Source of the DNA: Pseudomonas fluorescens
Lineage (GTDB): Bacteria; Pseudomonadota; Gammaproteobacteria; Pseudomonadales; Pseudomonadaceae
Length of the DNA: 64,000 nucleotides
Reading direction: 5' to 3'
NCBI RefSeq assembly: GCF_902497625.1
Contig: NZ_CABVGX010000034.1
Location: forward strand, 1-64,000
Shown here: one piece after another, positions 32,266 through 43,331 of the stretch
How the letters are laid out: each line of letters opens with the position of its first letter
Numbering within the stretch: the stretch's first letter is position 1
Notes under the pieces: generated by a model
What the model saw: the letters and a program-made list of their open reading frames with translations, nothing else
Databases searched by the model: none
Told to the model about the DNA's origin: nothing
Made by a program: the position numbers and the translations under genes

Positions 32266-33111
32266 TTAGAGGCCTAGGGCGCGTCCGTGATGCTGCAAGT
32301 GTTCGTCAATGAAACTGGCGATGAAGAAATAGCTGTGGTCGTAGCCGGGTTGCAGGCGCAACGTCAGCGGATGGCCGGCCTGTTTCGCGGCTTGCTGCAA
32401 GGCTTCGGGCTTGAGCTGGGTAGCGAGGAAGTCATCGCGATCACCTTGATCGACCAGCAGCGGCAACTTCTCCTCTGCCTCGGCGATCAACGCGCAGGCA
32501 TCCCATTCACGCCACTTCGAGCGGTCTTCACCCAGGTAACGGGAAAAGGCCTTCTGACCCCAAGGGCAATCCATCGGATTGTTGATCGGCGAGAATGCCG
32601 ACACCGACTGATAACGGCCCGGATTGCGCAATGCACAGACAAGCGCGCCATGGCCGCCCATGGAATGGCCGCTGATGCCACGTTTGTCGGACGCAGGGAA
32701 ATGGGCTTCGACCAAGGCCGGCAATTCCTGCACCACATAGTCATGCATGCGATAGTGCCGCGACCACGGTTCCTGCGTGGCATTCAGATAGAAACCAGCG
32801 CCGAGGCCGAAGTCCCAGGCGTCCTCCGGATCATCCGGCACATCAGGCCCGCGCGGGCTGGTGTCCGGCGCAACGATAATCAACCCGAGCTCGGCGGCCA
32901 TGCGCATCGCGCCAGCCTTGTGCATGAAGTTTTCGTCGGTGCAGGTCAGACCGGACAGCCAGTACAACACCGGCAATTTGCCGCCCTGCTCTGCTTGCGG
33001 CGGCAGGTACACGGCGAACACCATGTCGCATCCGAGCACGTCGGAACGGTGCTTGTAGCGTTTGTGCCAGCCGCCGAAGCTTTTCTGGCAGGAGATATTT
33101 TCCAGGATCAT
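32266..33111 (-). CDS. fghA: S-formylglutathione hydrolase
   Basis: Second step of glutathione-dependent formaldehyde removal: splits S-formylglutathione to formate and glutathione. The 281 residues are an esterase-D-type alpha/beta hydrolase with the nucleophile Ser150 in GHSMGGHG, an Asp in DQGDRDDFL and the late His in GYDHSYFF. LSGLTCTDENFM is a family signature. It lies downstream of adhC on the same strand, separated by a palindromic repeat. Confidence 0.95.
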   Translation of the reverse strand: MILENISCQKSFGGWHKRYKHRSDVLGCDMVFAVYLPPQAEQGGKLPVLYWLSGLTCTDENFMHKAGAMRMAAELGLIIVAPDTSPRGPDVPDDPEDAWDFGLGAGFYLNATQEPWSRHYRMHDYVVQELPALVEAHFPASDKRGISGHSMGGHGALVCALRNPGRYQSVSAFSPINNPMDCPWGQKAFSRYLGEDRSKWREWDACALIAEAEEKLPLLVDQGDRDDFLATQLKPEALQQAAKQAGHPLTLRLQPGYDHSYFFIASFIDEHLQHHGRALGL

Positions 33112-33121
33112 GGGCTTCCTC

Positions 33122-33197
33122 AGCTACAAGCCCCAAGCTTCAAGCTGCAAGAGAAGTACCGTGCCCCTTGCAGCTTGTCGCTTGCAGCTTGCAGCTT
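33122..33197. repeat. AAGCTGC-type palindrome between adhC and fghA
   Basis: Degenerate copies of AAGCTNCAAG face CTTGCAGCTT copies across a ~20-base loop. It is related to the regular element at 12949-13018. It lies inside the adhC-fghA transcript. Confidence 0.8.
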
Positions 33198-33201
33198 TCT
33201 C

Positions 33202-34314
33202 TTAGAAATGAATGACGGAACGGATGCTCTTGCCTTCGTGCATCAGATCGAATGCCCTATTGATGTCTTCCAGACCCATGGTGTGTGTGATGAAGGTATC
33301 GAGCGGGATTTCACCACTTTCGGCCATGTCGACGTAGCTTGGCAGCTCGGTACGACCGCGCACCCCGCCGAACGCCGAACCACGCCAGACGCGACCGGTG
33401 ACCAACTGGAATGGGCGGGTGGCAATTTCCTGACCGGCACCGGCGACGCCGATGATTACCGATTCGCCCCAACCTTTGTGGCAGCACTCGAGTGCGGCCC
33501 GCATCAGCTGGACGTTGCCAATGCATTCAAAGGAAAAGTCGACGCCGCCATCGGTCATGTCGACGATCACTTCCTGGATCGGGCGATCGAAGTCTTTCGG
33601 GTTGACACAGTCGGTTGCACCCAATTGCTTGGCAATCTCGAATTTCGCCGGATTGATGTCCACGGCGATGATCCGTCCAGCCTTGGCTTTGACTGCACCG
33701 ATGACTGCCGACAGACCGATACCGCCGAGGCCGAAAATGGCCACGGTATCACCCGGTTTCACCTTGGCGGTATTCAGCACTGCGCCGATACCGGTAGTGA
33801 CACCGCAGCCCAGCAGGCAGACTTTTTCCAGTGGCGCCTCTTTCTGAATTCTGGCCACGGAAATTTCCGGCAGCACGGTGTATTCGGAGAAAGTCGAAGT
33901 ACCCATGTAGTGGAAGATCGGCTGCCCCTTGTAGGAAAAGCGCGAAGTGCCGTCTGGCATCAGGCCTTTACCCTGGGTCGAACGAATCGCCTGGCAGAGG
34001 TTGGTCTTGCCCGACAGGCAGAACTTGCACTGGCGGCATTCCGGGGTGTAAAGCGGGATAACGTGATCGCCGACGGCAACCGAGGTCACACCTTCACCGA
34101 TCGCCTCAACCACCGCGCCACCTTCGTGACCGAGAATCGACGGGAAGATGCCTTCCGGATCCGCGCCCGACAGCGTGTAGGCATCGGTATGGCAGACACC
34201 GGAGGCGATCACACGCAACAACACTTCACCGGCCTTGGGCATGGCGACATCGACTTCAACGATCTCGAGCGGTTTTTTAGCCTCGAAGGCAACGGCAGCG
34301 CGCGACTTGATCAT
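33202..34314 (-). CDS. adhC: S-(hydroxymethyl)glutathione dehydrogenase / class III alcohol dehydrogenase
   Basis: Zinc enzyme oxidising the formaldehyde-glutathione adduct with NAD+. The 370 residues show catalytic zinc ligands in SGVCHTDAY and GHEGG, the structural zinc loop CRQCKFCLSGKTNLC, and the Rossmann motif GLGGIGLSAVIGA. I chose ATG 34314 because the class III family begins there; the open frame extends 70 residues further but would cover the divergent regulator. Also called frmA; acts with fghA. Confidence 0.96.
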   Translation of the reverse strand: MIKSRAAVAFEAKKPLEIVEVDVAMPKAGEVLLRVIASGVCHTDAYTLSGADPEGIFPSILGHEGGAVVEAIGEGVTSVAVGDHVIPLYTPECRQCKFCLSGKTNLCQAIRSTQGKGLMPDGTSRFSYKGQPIFHYMGTSTFSEYTVLPEISVARIQKEAPLEKVCLLGCGVTTGIGAVLNTAKVKPGDTVAIFGLGGIGLSAVIGAVKAKAGRIIAVDINPAKFEIAKQLGATDCVNPKDFDRPIQEVIVDMTDGGVDFSFECIGNVQLMRAALECCHKGWGESVIIGVAGAGQEIATRPFQLVTGRVWRGSAFGGVRGRTELPSYVDMAESGEIPLDTFITHTMGLEDINRAFDLMHEGKSIRSVIHF

Positions 34315-34420
34315 GGGTATCTCCAGTGGATATAAACAAGACAGTGAGTGTAATACAGCGCTTAACGATGAATAATCCGGAGGAAAGCAAAACATTATTG
34401 CTGCACAGGGATAATCACTT

Positions 34421-35317
34421 ATGTCAGAGAACCGCTGGGAAGGCATCGACGAGTTCGTCGCCGTGGCTGAATGCAGCCAGTTCACCGCAGCCGCAGACCG
34501 ACTTGGTGTTTCTTCCTCGCACATCAGTCGTCAGATCGTACGCCTCGAAGAGCGTCTTCAGACACGATTGCTCTATCGGAGCACCCGGCGGGTCACGCTC
34601 ACGGAAGCAGGGCAAACATTTCTGCAGCACTGTCAGCGTTTACAGGATGGTCGTGAAGAAGCATTGCGCGCAGTGGGTGACCTGACGAGCGAACCGAAAG
34701 GCATGCTGCGCATGACCTGTGCCGTGGCGTATGGCGAACGCTTTATCGTGCCGTTGGTGACGCGTTTCATGGGGCTTTACCCGCAGCTTCGCATTGATAT
34801 CGAACTGAGCAATCGTCAGCTGGATCTGGTGCACGAAGGCCTGGACCTGGCGATTCGCTTAGGCCGCTTGCAGGACTCAAGACTGGTCGCGACACGCCTG
34901 GCACCACGACGGATGTACCTGTGCGCGTCACCGTCCTACGTTGAGCGGTACGGTCGGCCACACAGTCTGTCGGAATTGAGCCAGCACAATTGCCTGATCG
35001 GCAGCACGGATGTTTGGCAGCTGGAACAGAACGGCAAGGAATTTTCCCAACGGGTGCAGGGAAACTGGCGGTGCAACAGTGGGCAAGCGGTACTGGATGC
35101 GGCGTTGCAAGGCGTCGGATTGTGTCAGCTGCCGGATTATTACGTGCTGGGACATCTGAAAAGCGGGGAACTGATTTCTTTGCTGGAGGCGCATCAGCCG
35201 CCCAACACGGCGGTATGGGCGTTGTATCCGCAACAACGGCATTTGTCACCGAAGGTGAGAAAGTTGGTGGATTATTTGAAGGAAGGGTTGGCGTCCAGGC
35301 CGGAGTACAGGGTTTGA
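34421..35317 (+). CDS. gfnR: LysR-type regulator, probable GfnR
   Basis: A 298-residue LysR protein with the N-terminal HTH (GIDEFVAVAECSQFTAAADRLGVSSSHISRQI) and a substrate-binding domain. It is divergent from adhC with a 106-base gap, the usual layout for a LysR protein controlling its neighbour. The P. aeruginosa gene at this place (PA3630) has been described as the formaldehyde-responsive activator GfnR. The symbol rests on position and similarity recalled from memory. Confidence 0.8.
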   Translation: MSENRWEGIDEFVAVAECSQFTAAADRLGVSSSHISRQIVRLEERLQTRLLYRSTRRVTLTEAGQTFLQHCQRLQDGREEALRAVGDLTSEPKGMLRMTCAVAYGERFIVPLVTRFMGLYPQLRIDIELSNRQLDLVHEGLDLAIRLGRLQDSRLVATRLAPRRMYLCASPSYVERYGRPHSLSELSQHNCLIGSTDVWQLEQNGKEFSQRVQGNWRCNSGQAVLDAALQGVGLCQLPDYYVLGHLKSGELISLLEAHQPPNTAVWALYPQQRHLSPKVRKLVDYLKEGLASRPEYRV

Positions 35318-35330
35318 GGTTTGAAGATCA

Positions 35331-35429
35331 AAAGATCGCAGCCTCGTTGCACTCGACAGCTCCTACAGGTGCCTTACGGTGCAAACCGACAAGGTAGGAG
35401 CTGTCGAGTGCAACGAGGCTGCGATCTTT
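35331..35429. repeat. Perfect 35-base inverted repeat
   Basis: Arms 35331-35365 and 35395-35429 (AAAGATCGCAGCCTCGTTGC... and its reverse complement) match at every base around a 29-base centre. The right arm reaches the last codon of ispD by two bases. A related half element starts the window (4-32). Confidence 0.93.
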
Positions 35430-36135
35430 AGCGGCGATTAGCCCAACGCAGACGCAGCCATTCAAGATCCTCAGGCCGAGTGACCTTGAGGTTATCTGAT
35501 CGCCCCTCGATCAGACGTGGCGCCAGCCCTGCCCACTCCATAGCGGAAGCCTCATCGGTGATGACTGCGTCACCCACCAGGCTATCGGCCAAGGCCCGAT
35601 GCAAGGCGCCGAGGCGAAACATCTGCGGCGTATAAGCTTGCCAGATCACGCTGCGATCCACGGTTTCGAGTACGCGACCGTGCTTGTCGACTCGTTTAAG
35701 CGTATCGCGAGCCGGAACGGCCAGCAGTCCACCGACCGTGTCGTCCGCCAACTCACTCAGCAACTTGTCCAGATCATCACGGCTCAGATTGGGCCGCGCA
35801 GCATCGTGCACCAATACCCAATCTTCATCGTCCGCACCCAGCGCATGCAGATGCAGCAAGGCATTGAGCACCGACCCGGAACGCTCCTCACCGCCGTCAA
35901 CGCGTTGAATACGCGAATCGCCGGCGCACGCCAGATTCGGCCAGTAAGGATCATCAACCGCAAGACTGACCACCAAACCCTTCAGGGCAGGATGATCAAG
36001 GAAACAGCCGAGGCTGTGTTCAAGAATAGTGCGTCCGCCCAGTTGCAAGTACTGCTTGGGACGGTCTGCGGCCATCCGGGCACCGACGCCTGCGGCGGGG
36101 ATCACGGCCCAAAAGGCCGGTATCGAGGAATTCAT
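35428..36135 (-). CDS. ispD: 2-C-methyl-D-erythritol 4-phosphate cytidylyltransferase
   Basis: Third step of the MEP isoprenoid pathway: joins CTP and MEP. The 235 residues begin with the nucleotide-binding loop AVIPAAGVGARMAADRPKQYL; VHDAARPNL and TDEASAMEW are further active-site motifs. Its start overlaps the ftsB stop codon by four bases (ATGA), so it is coupled to the division gene. The last bases overlap the arm of a palindromic repeat. Confidence 0.96.
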   Translation of the reverse strand: MNSSIPAFWAVIPAAGVGARMAADRPKQYLQLGGRTILEHSLGCFLDHPALKGLVVSLAVDDPYWPNLACAGDSRIQRVDGGEERSGSVLNALLHLHALGADDEDWVLVHDAARPNLSRDDLDKLLSELADDTVGGLLAVPARDTLKRVDKHGRVLETVDRSVIWQAYTPQMFRLGALHRALADSLVGDAVITDEASAMEWAGLAPRLIEGRSDNLKVTRPEDLEWLRLRWANRR

Positions 36136-36410
36136 TGTGCAAGCTGGTAAAGGGTTTCACCGTCCTTGACCATACCCAACTCGTGACGAGCCCGCTCTTC
36201 CACGGTCTCCATGCCTTTTTTGAGCTCGCTGACTTCGGCCCCCATCACTCGATTGCGTTCCAGCAAACCTTCGTTCTCAGCGTGCTGATCGGCAATCTGC
36301 TGACTCAACTCCGCCACTTGCGCAAGGCTGCCATTACCGACCCAGAGGCGGTATTGCAGACCTGCCAGCAACAGGAGCAGAACGAGGAACAACCAATTGG
36401 GACTGCGCAT
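36132..36410 (-). CDS. ftsB: Cell division protein FtsB
   Basis: Small bitopic divisome protein forming the FtsQ-FtsL-FtsB complex. The 92 residues consist of a short cytoplasmic tip, one membrane helix (WLFLVLLLLLAGLQYRLW) and a periplasmic coiled coil (VAELSQQIADQHAENEGLLERN). The conserved region RARHELGMVKDGETLYQL follows. First gene of a two-gene unit with ispD. Confidence 0.95.
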   Translation of the reverse strand: MRSPNWLFLVLLLLLAGLQYRLWVGNGSLAQVAELSQQIADQHAENEGLLERNRVMGAEVSELKKGMETVEERARHELGMVKDGETLYQLAQ

Positions 36411-36458
36411 CGAATATCAGGTATCCAGTGGAAAAAAGACAGCCATGCCAAAACTTAG

Positions 36459-36512
36459 CATCTGATAGCACGAAGCCTGGAAGACCCAGGCTTGTGCTGA
36501 TAAGGCATCAGA
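36459..36512. terminator. Hairpin downstream of eno
   Basis: AGCACGAAGCCTGG pairs with CCAGGCTTGTGCT with one bulged base, and outer CATCTGAT pairs with ATCAGATT. It lies between eno and ftsB. There is no good T-run on the minus strand, so it may be a terminator needing a factor or an RNA-stabilising stem for the eno 3' end. Confidence 0.45.
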
Positions 36513-36577
36513 TTTGGCAAATCCATCGCTGTCGCGATTTTGCCGACACTATCCGCTGACTTTTAAACAGTCAACGC

Positions 36578-37867
36578 TTAACCGCGGAACTCGCTACGGC
36601 CGTTGTACTTGGCTTTGCCGTTCAACTGCTCTTCGATACGCAGCAGTTGGTTGTACTTGGACACGCGATCCGAGCGGCACAGAGAGCCGGTCTTGATCTG
36701 GCCAGCCGCCGTACCCACTGCCAGGTCGGCAATGGTCGAGTCTTCGGTTTCGCCGGAGCGGTGCGAGATCACGGCGGTGTAACCAGCGGCCTTGGCCATC
36801 TGGATGGCTTCCAGGGTTTCGGTCAGGGTGCCGATCTGGTTGAACTTGATCAGGATCGAGTTGGCGATCTTTTTATCGATGCCTTCTTTGAGGATCTTGG
36901 TGTTGGTTACGAACAGGTCGTCGCCCACCAGCTGGGTTTTCTCGCCGATCTTGTCCGTGAGGATTTTCCAGCCAGCCCAGTCGGACTCGTCCAGACCGTC
37001 TTCGATCGAGATGATCGGGTAACGCTCTGTCAGGCCTTTCAGGTAGTCGGCAAACCCTTCAGCCGTGAACACCTGGCCTTCGCCGGAGAGGTTGTACTTG
37101 CCGTCTTCGTAGAATTCGCTGGCGGCGCAGTCCAGTGCCAGAGTCACATCAGTACCCAGCTTGTAACCGGCGTTGGCCACGGCTTCGGAGATCACTTTCA
37201 AAGCGTCTTCGTTGGAAGCCAGGTTTGGCGCGAAACCACCTTCGTCACCTACAGCAGTGCTCAGTCCACGGGCCTTCAGTACGGCTTTGAGGTGATGAAA
37301 AATCTCGGTGCCCATGCGCAGACCTTCCGAGAAGGACTTAGCGCCAACCGGCTGCACCATGAATTCCTGGATGTCGACGTTGTTATCGGCATGCTCGCCA
37401 CCGTTGATGATGTTCATCATCGGCACCGGCATCGAGTAGACACCCGGCGTACCGTTCAGGTTGGCGATGTGCGCGTACAGCGGCAGATCCTGATCCTGAG
37501 CAGCTGCCTTGGCGGCGGCGAGGGAAACGGCGAGGATGGCGTTGGCACCCAGGGTGGCTTTGTTTTCAGTGCCGTCCAGCTTGATCATCGCGTGATCGAG
37601 CGCTTTCTGGTCGCTTGGGTCAGTGCCCAACAGCAGGTCGCGGATCGGACCGTTGATGTTGGCGACCGCTTTCAGAACGCCCTTGCCCAGGTAACGGCTC
37701 TTGTCGCCATCACGCAGCTCGAGTGCTTCACGCGAGCCAGTGGAAGCACCGGACGGCGCGCAAGCACTGCCGATGATGCCGTTATCGAGAAGCACGTCCG
37801 CTTCCACGGTGGGATTGCCCCGGGAGTCGAGAACTTCACGACCTTTGATGTCGACTATTTTTGCCAT
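36578..37867 (-). CDS. eno: Enolase
   Basis: Converts 2-phosphoglycerate to phosphoenolpyruvate; also part of the RNA degradosome in many bacteria. The 429 residues begin MAKIVDIKGREVLDSRGNPT. SIEDGLDESDW, the catalytic-lysine region LIKFNQIGTL and the signature SHRSGETEDSTIADLAVG are intact. The start at 37867 is preferred to the longer frame at 37879, which lacks a conserved N-terminus. Confidence 0.98.
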   Translation of the reverse strand: MAKIVDIKGREVLDSRGNPTVEADVLLDNGIIGSACAPSGASTGSREALELRDGDKSRYLGKGVLKAVANINGPIRDLLLGTDPSDQKALDHAMIKLDGTENKATLGANAILAVSLAAAKAAAQDQDLPLYAHIANLNGTPGVYSMPVPMMNIINGGEHADNNVDIQEFMVQPVGAKSFSEGLRMGTEIFHHLKAVLKARGLSTAVGDEGGFAPNLASNEDALKVISEAVANAGYKLGTDVTLALDCAASEFYEDGKYNLSGEGQVFTAEGFADYLKGLTERYPIISIEDGLDESDWAGWKILTDKIGEKTQLVGDDLFVTNTKILKEGIDKKIANSILIKFNQIGTLTETLEAIQMAKAAGYTAVISHRSGETEDSTIADLAVGTAAGQIKTGSLCRSDRVSKYNQLLRIEEQLNGKAKYNGRSEFRG

Positions 37868-37933
37868 TGTTGTAAACACTCCAAAGTTGACGAAGACGCT
37901 TTACCGATCGATTTATACTTTTGGATCAAATCC

Positions 37934-37998
37934 TGTAGGAGCCGCCTTGCTGGCGGTAGCGTGTTCAGGATCGCTATCGCCAGCAAGCCGGCTCCTAC
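37934..37998. repeat. REP pair between eno and kdsA
   Basis: GTAGGAGCCGCCTTGCTGGCGGTAGC and GCTATCGCCAGCAAGCCGGCTCCTAC are near-perfect reverse complements around a 13-base centre. This is a different REP type (GTAGGAGCCGGCTTGCTGGCGA) from those at 13905 and 42122. Confidence 0.88.
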
Positions 37999-38013
37999 GG
38001 TGGAAATCCGCAG

Positions 38014-38859
38014 TTACGCGGTTTCCACGGCAGGAAAACTTTTCACCAACTCGTCCAGGGCTTTGAGCTGGGCCAGGAATGGCTCCAGTTTGTCCAGACG
38101 CAGCGCGCAAGGACCATCGCATTTGGCATTGTCCGGATCCGGGTGCGCTTCAAGGAACAGGCCGGCCAGCGACTGGCTCATGCCGGCCTTGGCCAGATCG
38201 AGGACCTGGGCGCGACGACCGCCAGCGGAATCGGCACGACCTCCGGGCATTTGCAGGGCGTGGGTCACGTCGAAAAACACCGGGTATTCGAACTGCTTCA
38301 TGATGCCGAAGCCGAGCATGTCGACGACCAGGTTGTTGTAGCCAAAGCTTGAACCGCGCTCGCAGAGGATCAACTGATCGTTACCCGCTTCAACGCATTT
38401 GCTCAGGATGTGCTTCATTTCCTGAGGAGCGAGAAACTGGGCTTTCTTGATGTTGATGACCGCGCCGGTCTTGGCCATCGCGACCACGAGGTCGGTCTGG
38501 CGCGACAGGAAAGCAGGCAGCTGGATGATGTCGCAGACTTCAGCAACGACCGCAGCCTGATCCGGCTCGTGGACGTCAGTAATGATCGGCACGCCAAAGG
38601 CTTGCTTGATGTCCTGGAAAATCCGCATGCCTTCTTCCAGGCCAGGGCCACGGTAAGAGGTCACGGAGGAACGATTGGCCTTGTCGAAGCTGGCCTTGAA
38701 CACGTAAGGGATGCCGAGCTTCGCGGTCACCTTGACGTACTCTTCGCAGACCTGCATCGCCATGTCGCGGCTTTCCAGCACGTTCATGCCACCGAACAGC
38801 ACCATCGGCTTGTCGTTGGCAATCTCGATGTCGCCTACGCGGATGATCTTCTGCGCCAT
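38014..38859 (-). CDS. kdsA: 3-deoxy-8-phosphooctulonate (KDO-8-P) synthase
   Basis: Condenses phosphoenolpyruvate with arabinose-5-phosphate, the first committed step to KDO for the lipopolysaccharide inner core. The 281 residues have FGGMNVLESRDMAM, FKASFDKANRSS, ITDVHEPDQ and FDVTHALQMPGG, all part of the TIM-barrel active site. It starts 5 bases after the pyrG stop codon, so the two are co-transcribed; eno follows after a REP element. Confidence 0.97.
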   Translation of the reverse strand: MAQKIIRVGDIEIANDKPMVLFGGMNVLESRDMAMQVCEEYVKVTAKLGIPYVFKASFDKANRSSVTSYRGPGLEEGMRIFQDIKQAFGVPIITDVHEPDQAAVVAEVCDIIQLPAFLSRQTDLVVAMAKTGAVINIKKAQFLAPQEMKHILSKCVEAGNDQLILCERGSSFGYNNLVVDMLGFGIMKQFEYPVFFDVTHALQMPGGRADSAGGRRAQVLDLAKAGMSQSLAGLFLEAHPDPDNAKCDGPCALRLDKLEPFLAQLKALDELVKSFPAVETA

Positions 38860-38864
38860 TGGAA

Positions 38865-40496
<1,632 letters not shown>

Positions 40497-40770
40497 GAAA
40501 AACCCTAGAAGTCTGCGTTAAAGCGGTACGAGCCGCCGGGGAAAGCGAAGGAAGGCCGAAGCCCCCGATCACCTGCATTAATCACAGTGCAACCTTCGAA
40601 AAAACCGCCGCGTTGGGACAGACCGGGAAATGAAACACCGGTACGTTGCTCGCTACACATTTTTTGGAATCGCCCAGCAAAGACTGCTTGGTAATCGGCA
40701 ACTGCTGCAATTCAGGCGAATCCACAGAAGTTGTATCAAGAAGGGAGCGTAGTCTACCGGAAAGCCCCTA

Positions 40771-42099
40771 TCAGCTCAAACCTTGATCTTCGGTTGGCGG
40801 CTGCCAATGCAAATGCCAGCCATGCGGATCACTGCCATTCAAGCCCCGCAGATTGGCGACCGCCAGCAATTGCTCGCCCTGATACAGCAGCGGCAATCTG
40901 CCACGGACGAACGCGGGAACGGCACTTTCATTGAGCAGGCGCTTGAGATCGCGATGCCCACGCCCAGGCAGATACATGACTTCGCCACCTTCACGATAGC
41001 GCACCTGCAGCGGTCCATTTGGGACGCTGCCGCTGATCGTCAGCACGCCATTATCCGGCAACGTCAGAGCTTTCGCTTGCTCCAGCCATTCGTTCGATGC
41101 CAGCGGATCGCGCAACCAGGCGCCGGACAACCACCAGATTCGCCCCCCGGCCCGATGCAGTTCGCCATCGGCCAGACGCCAGATTGGCCGGGCGTCGCCC
41201 GAGGCATCACGCAGATCATCCCACCCCGACCAATGGTCGCTGTCGGGCAGGCTGGTCACTGGCGAGAGCCAGTGACTGAGCGCATTGCGCTGTCGAGCGG
41301 CGGACAATAGTGCGAGCGGCGCCAGTTCGAGGGACGGCACGCCGAGCCAAGGGAGATCACTGACGGTCTGTGCAGCGCTCAGGTCGATCAGCGCCAATTC
41401 ATCGAGCAACCCTTGTGCCTCCCGCAAATGCGCCGCACTGCGAGCCATGTTGGCGGTGGCTTGCGGCCAGCGCTCGGTCAGTTCAGGAAAGATTTGATGC
41501 CTTAGGTAATTGCGCGAGAAGCGCCGATCTTCATTTGTCGGGTCTTCGATCCAGCTCAACCCGTGCTCCGCGGCGTAGGCTTCCAGCTCCGCGCGTGTGA
41601 CATCCAGCAACGGACGCAGCAAATGCCCGCGGCCCAACGAGCGCTGACCCGGCATGCCTGCCATCCCACGCACCCCTGCCCCGCGCAGCAACCGGAACAA
41701 CAAGGTTTCCGCCTGATCGTCCCGGTGTTGACCGGTGAGCAGTACGTCACCGGCCTGAGTTGCTGCATCGAAGGCGTCATACCGCGCATCCCGTGCTGCC
41801 CGTTCGAGGCTGGCGCCAGGCCGAACCTGCACGCGGATTACCTGCAACGGTACGCCCCATGCGTCACAGACCGACAGACAGTGTTGCGGCCACGCATCCG
41901 CCGCCGCCTGAAGACCATGGTGAACGTGGATGGCTCTGAGTTCTGGGAGGGATGTGGTTTTTGCGAGGTGTACAAGCAGATGCAACAGGACGGTGGAATC
42001 AAGGCCACCGGAGAACGCGACGCGCCAGGTTTTGACGTTGCGCCATAGCTTCAGACTCATCAAAAGCCGGGAAGGCAAATCAATCGTGGCCCGATCCAT
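40771..42099 (-). CDS. tilS: tRNA(Ile)-lysidine synthetase TilS
   Basis: Converts C34 of the AUA-reading isoleucine tRNA to lysidine, an essential step. The 442 residues show the PP-loop ATP motif FSGGLDSTVLLHLL near residue 29, HVHHGLQAAADAW, GQHRDDQAET and the C-terminal TilS domains (RYREGGEVMYLPGRGHRDLKRL). I chose ATG 42099, where GGGAAAGAT serves as ribosome site; the open frame begins earlier within a REPIN. Confidence 0.94.
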   Translation of the reverse strand: MDRATIDLPSRLLMSLKLWRNVKTWRVAFSGGLDSTVLLHLLVHLAKTTSLPELRAIHVHHGLQAAADAWPQHCLSVCDAWGVPLQVIRVQVRPGASLERAARDARYDAFDAATQAGDVLLTGQHRDDQAETLLFRLLRGAGVRGMAGMPGQRSLGRGHLLRPLLDVTRAELEAYAAEHGLSWIEDPTNEDRRFSRNYLRHQIFPELTERWPQATANMARSAAHLREAQGLLDELALIDLSAAQTVSDLPWLGVPSLELAPLALLSAARQRNALSHWLSPVTSLPDSDHWSGWDDLRDASGDARPIWRLADGELHRAGGRIWWLSGAWLRDPLASNEWLEQAKALTLPDNGVLTISGSVPNGPLQVRYREGGEVMYLPGRGHRDLKRLLNESAVPAFVRGRLPLLYQGEQLLAVANLRGLNGSDPHGWHLHWQPPTEDQGLS

Positions 42100-42121
42100 A
42101 TCTTTCCCTTTGCACAAATCA

Positions 42122-42215
42122 AATGTGGGAGCGGGCTTGCTCGCGATTGCAGTCACACACTCAACCGATCAGTTGAATGTTGAACCGCCATCGCGAGCAG
42201 GCTCGCTCCCACATT
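42122..42215. repeat. REPIN between tilS and accA
   Basis: Arms 42122-42148 (AATGTGGGAGCGGGCTTGCT...) and 42190-42215 are near reverse complements around a ~40-base centre. GTGGGAGCGGGCTTGCTCGCGA type. Confidence 0.9.
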
Positions 42216-42230
42216 GAAGCCGAGGTCAGA

Positions 42231-43178
42231 TCAGAGACCGTAGCTCATCAGGCGCTCGTAACGACGGGTCAACAGCGCTTCGGTATCGAATTCCTTGAGC
42301 ATCGCCAATTGCGAACTCAATTCCGCGCGGATCGAAGCGGCGGCAACGGCCGGATTGCGATGAGCGCCGCCCAGTGGTTCGCCGATCACCTTGTCAACGA
42401 TACCCAGGCCTTTCAGGCGCTCGGCGGTGATGCCCATGGCTTCAGCGGCATCCGGCGCTTTCTCGGCGGTCTTCCACAGAATCGAGGCACAGCCTTCCGG
42501 CGAAATCACCGCGTACGTCGAGTACTGGAGCATGTTCAGCTGATCGCACACGCCAATCGCCAGTGCGCCGCCAGAACCACCCTCACCAATCACGGTGGCG
42601 ATGATTGGCGTTTTCAGGCGAGCCATGACGCGCAGGTTCCAGGCGATGGCTTCGCTCTGGTTGCGTTCTTCGGCATCGATACCAGGGTAAGCGCCCGGGG
42701 TATCAATGAAGGTCAGGATCGGCATCTTGAAGCGTTCGGCCATTTCCATGAGGCGGCACGCTTTGCGGTAGCCTTCAGGACGTGGCATGCCAAAGTTGCG
42801 ACGAACTTTCTCGCGTACTTCGCGGCCTTTCTGGTGACCGATGATCATCACCGGCTGGTCGTCGAGACGGGCGACGCCACCGACGATCGCAGCGTCGTCG
42901 GAGAAGTGACGGTCACCGTGCAACTCGTCGAACTCGGTGAAGATGTGTTCGATGTAGTCCAGGGTATAAGGACGTTTCGGATGACGCGCCAGACGCGCGA
43001 TCTGCCAGCTGGTCAGCTTGCCGAAGATGTCTTCGGTCAGCGTGCTGCTTTTTTCCTGCAGGCGGGAGATCTCTTCGCCGATATTCAGCGAATTGTCATT
43101 ACCGACCAAGCGCAACTCTTCGATCTTGGCTTGCAGGTCGGCGATCGGCTGTTCGAAATCTAGAAAATTCGGGTTCAT
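42231..43178 (-). CDS. accA: Acetyl-CoA carboxylase carboxyltransferase subunit alpha
   Basis: With AccD forms the carboxyltransferase that makes malonyl-CoA. The 315 residues begin MNPNFLDFEQPIADL. RPEGYRKACRLMEMAERF, FIDTPGAYPGI and EGGSGGALAIG line the CoA and biotin sites. The ATG at 43178 is the conserved start; nine further upstream residues in the open frame are not. It follows dnaE on the same strand by 153 bases. Confidence 0.97.
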   Translation of the reverse strand: MNPNFLDFEQPIADLQAKIEELRLVGNDNSLNIGEEISRLQEKSSTLTEDIFGKLTSWQIARLARHPKRPYTLDYIEHIFTEFDELHGDRHFSDDAAIVGGVARLDDQPVMIIGHQKGREVREKVRRNFGMPRPEGYRKACRLMEMAERFKMPILTFIDTPGAYPGIDAEERNQSEAIAWNLRVMARLKTPIIATVIGEGGSGGALAIGVCDQLNMLQYSTYAVISPEGCASILWKTAEKAPDAAEAMGITAERLKGLGIVDKVIGEPLGGAHRNPAVAAASIRAELSSQLAMLKEFDTEALLTRRYERLMSYGL

Positions 43179-43331
43179 AGGCGTCCGTCTAGGGTCGACG
43201 TCCAAGAGAGCTTGGGCCGGCCGGTTGTCTATTCGCGCCCTACCTTAAGGGACAGGCGCGTTCAGGTCGAGATTAAAAAATGTGGTCGAGATCAGCTTCC
43301 GCTCTTCATGGCAAAGAATGAAGCCTGACCG

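Noticed and set aside
32287..34335. 682-codon open frame antisense to fghA and adhC
   Set aside because: Runs through both genes and the palindrome between them, and has no family similarity.
34315..34524. 70-residue N-terminal extension of adhC
   Set aside because: It would run into the divergent regulator, lacks similarity, and the class III family begins at MIKSRAAVAF.
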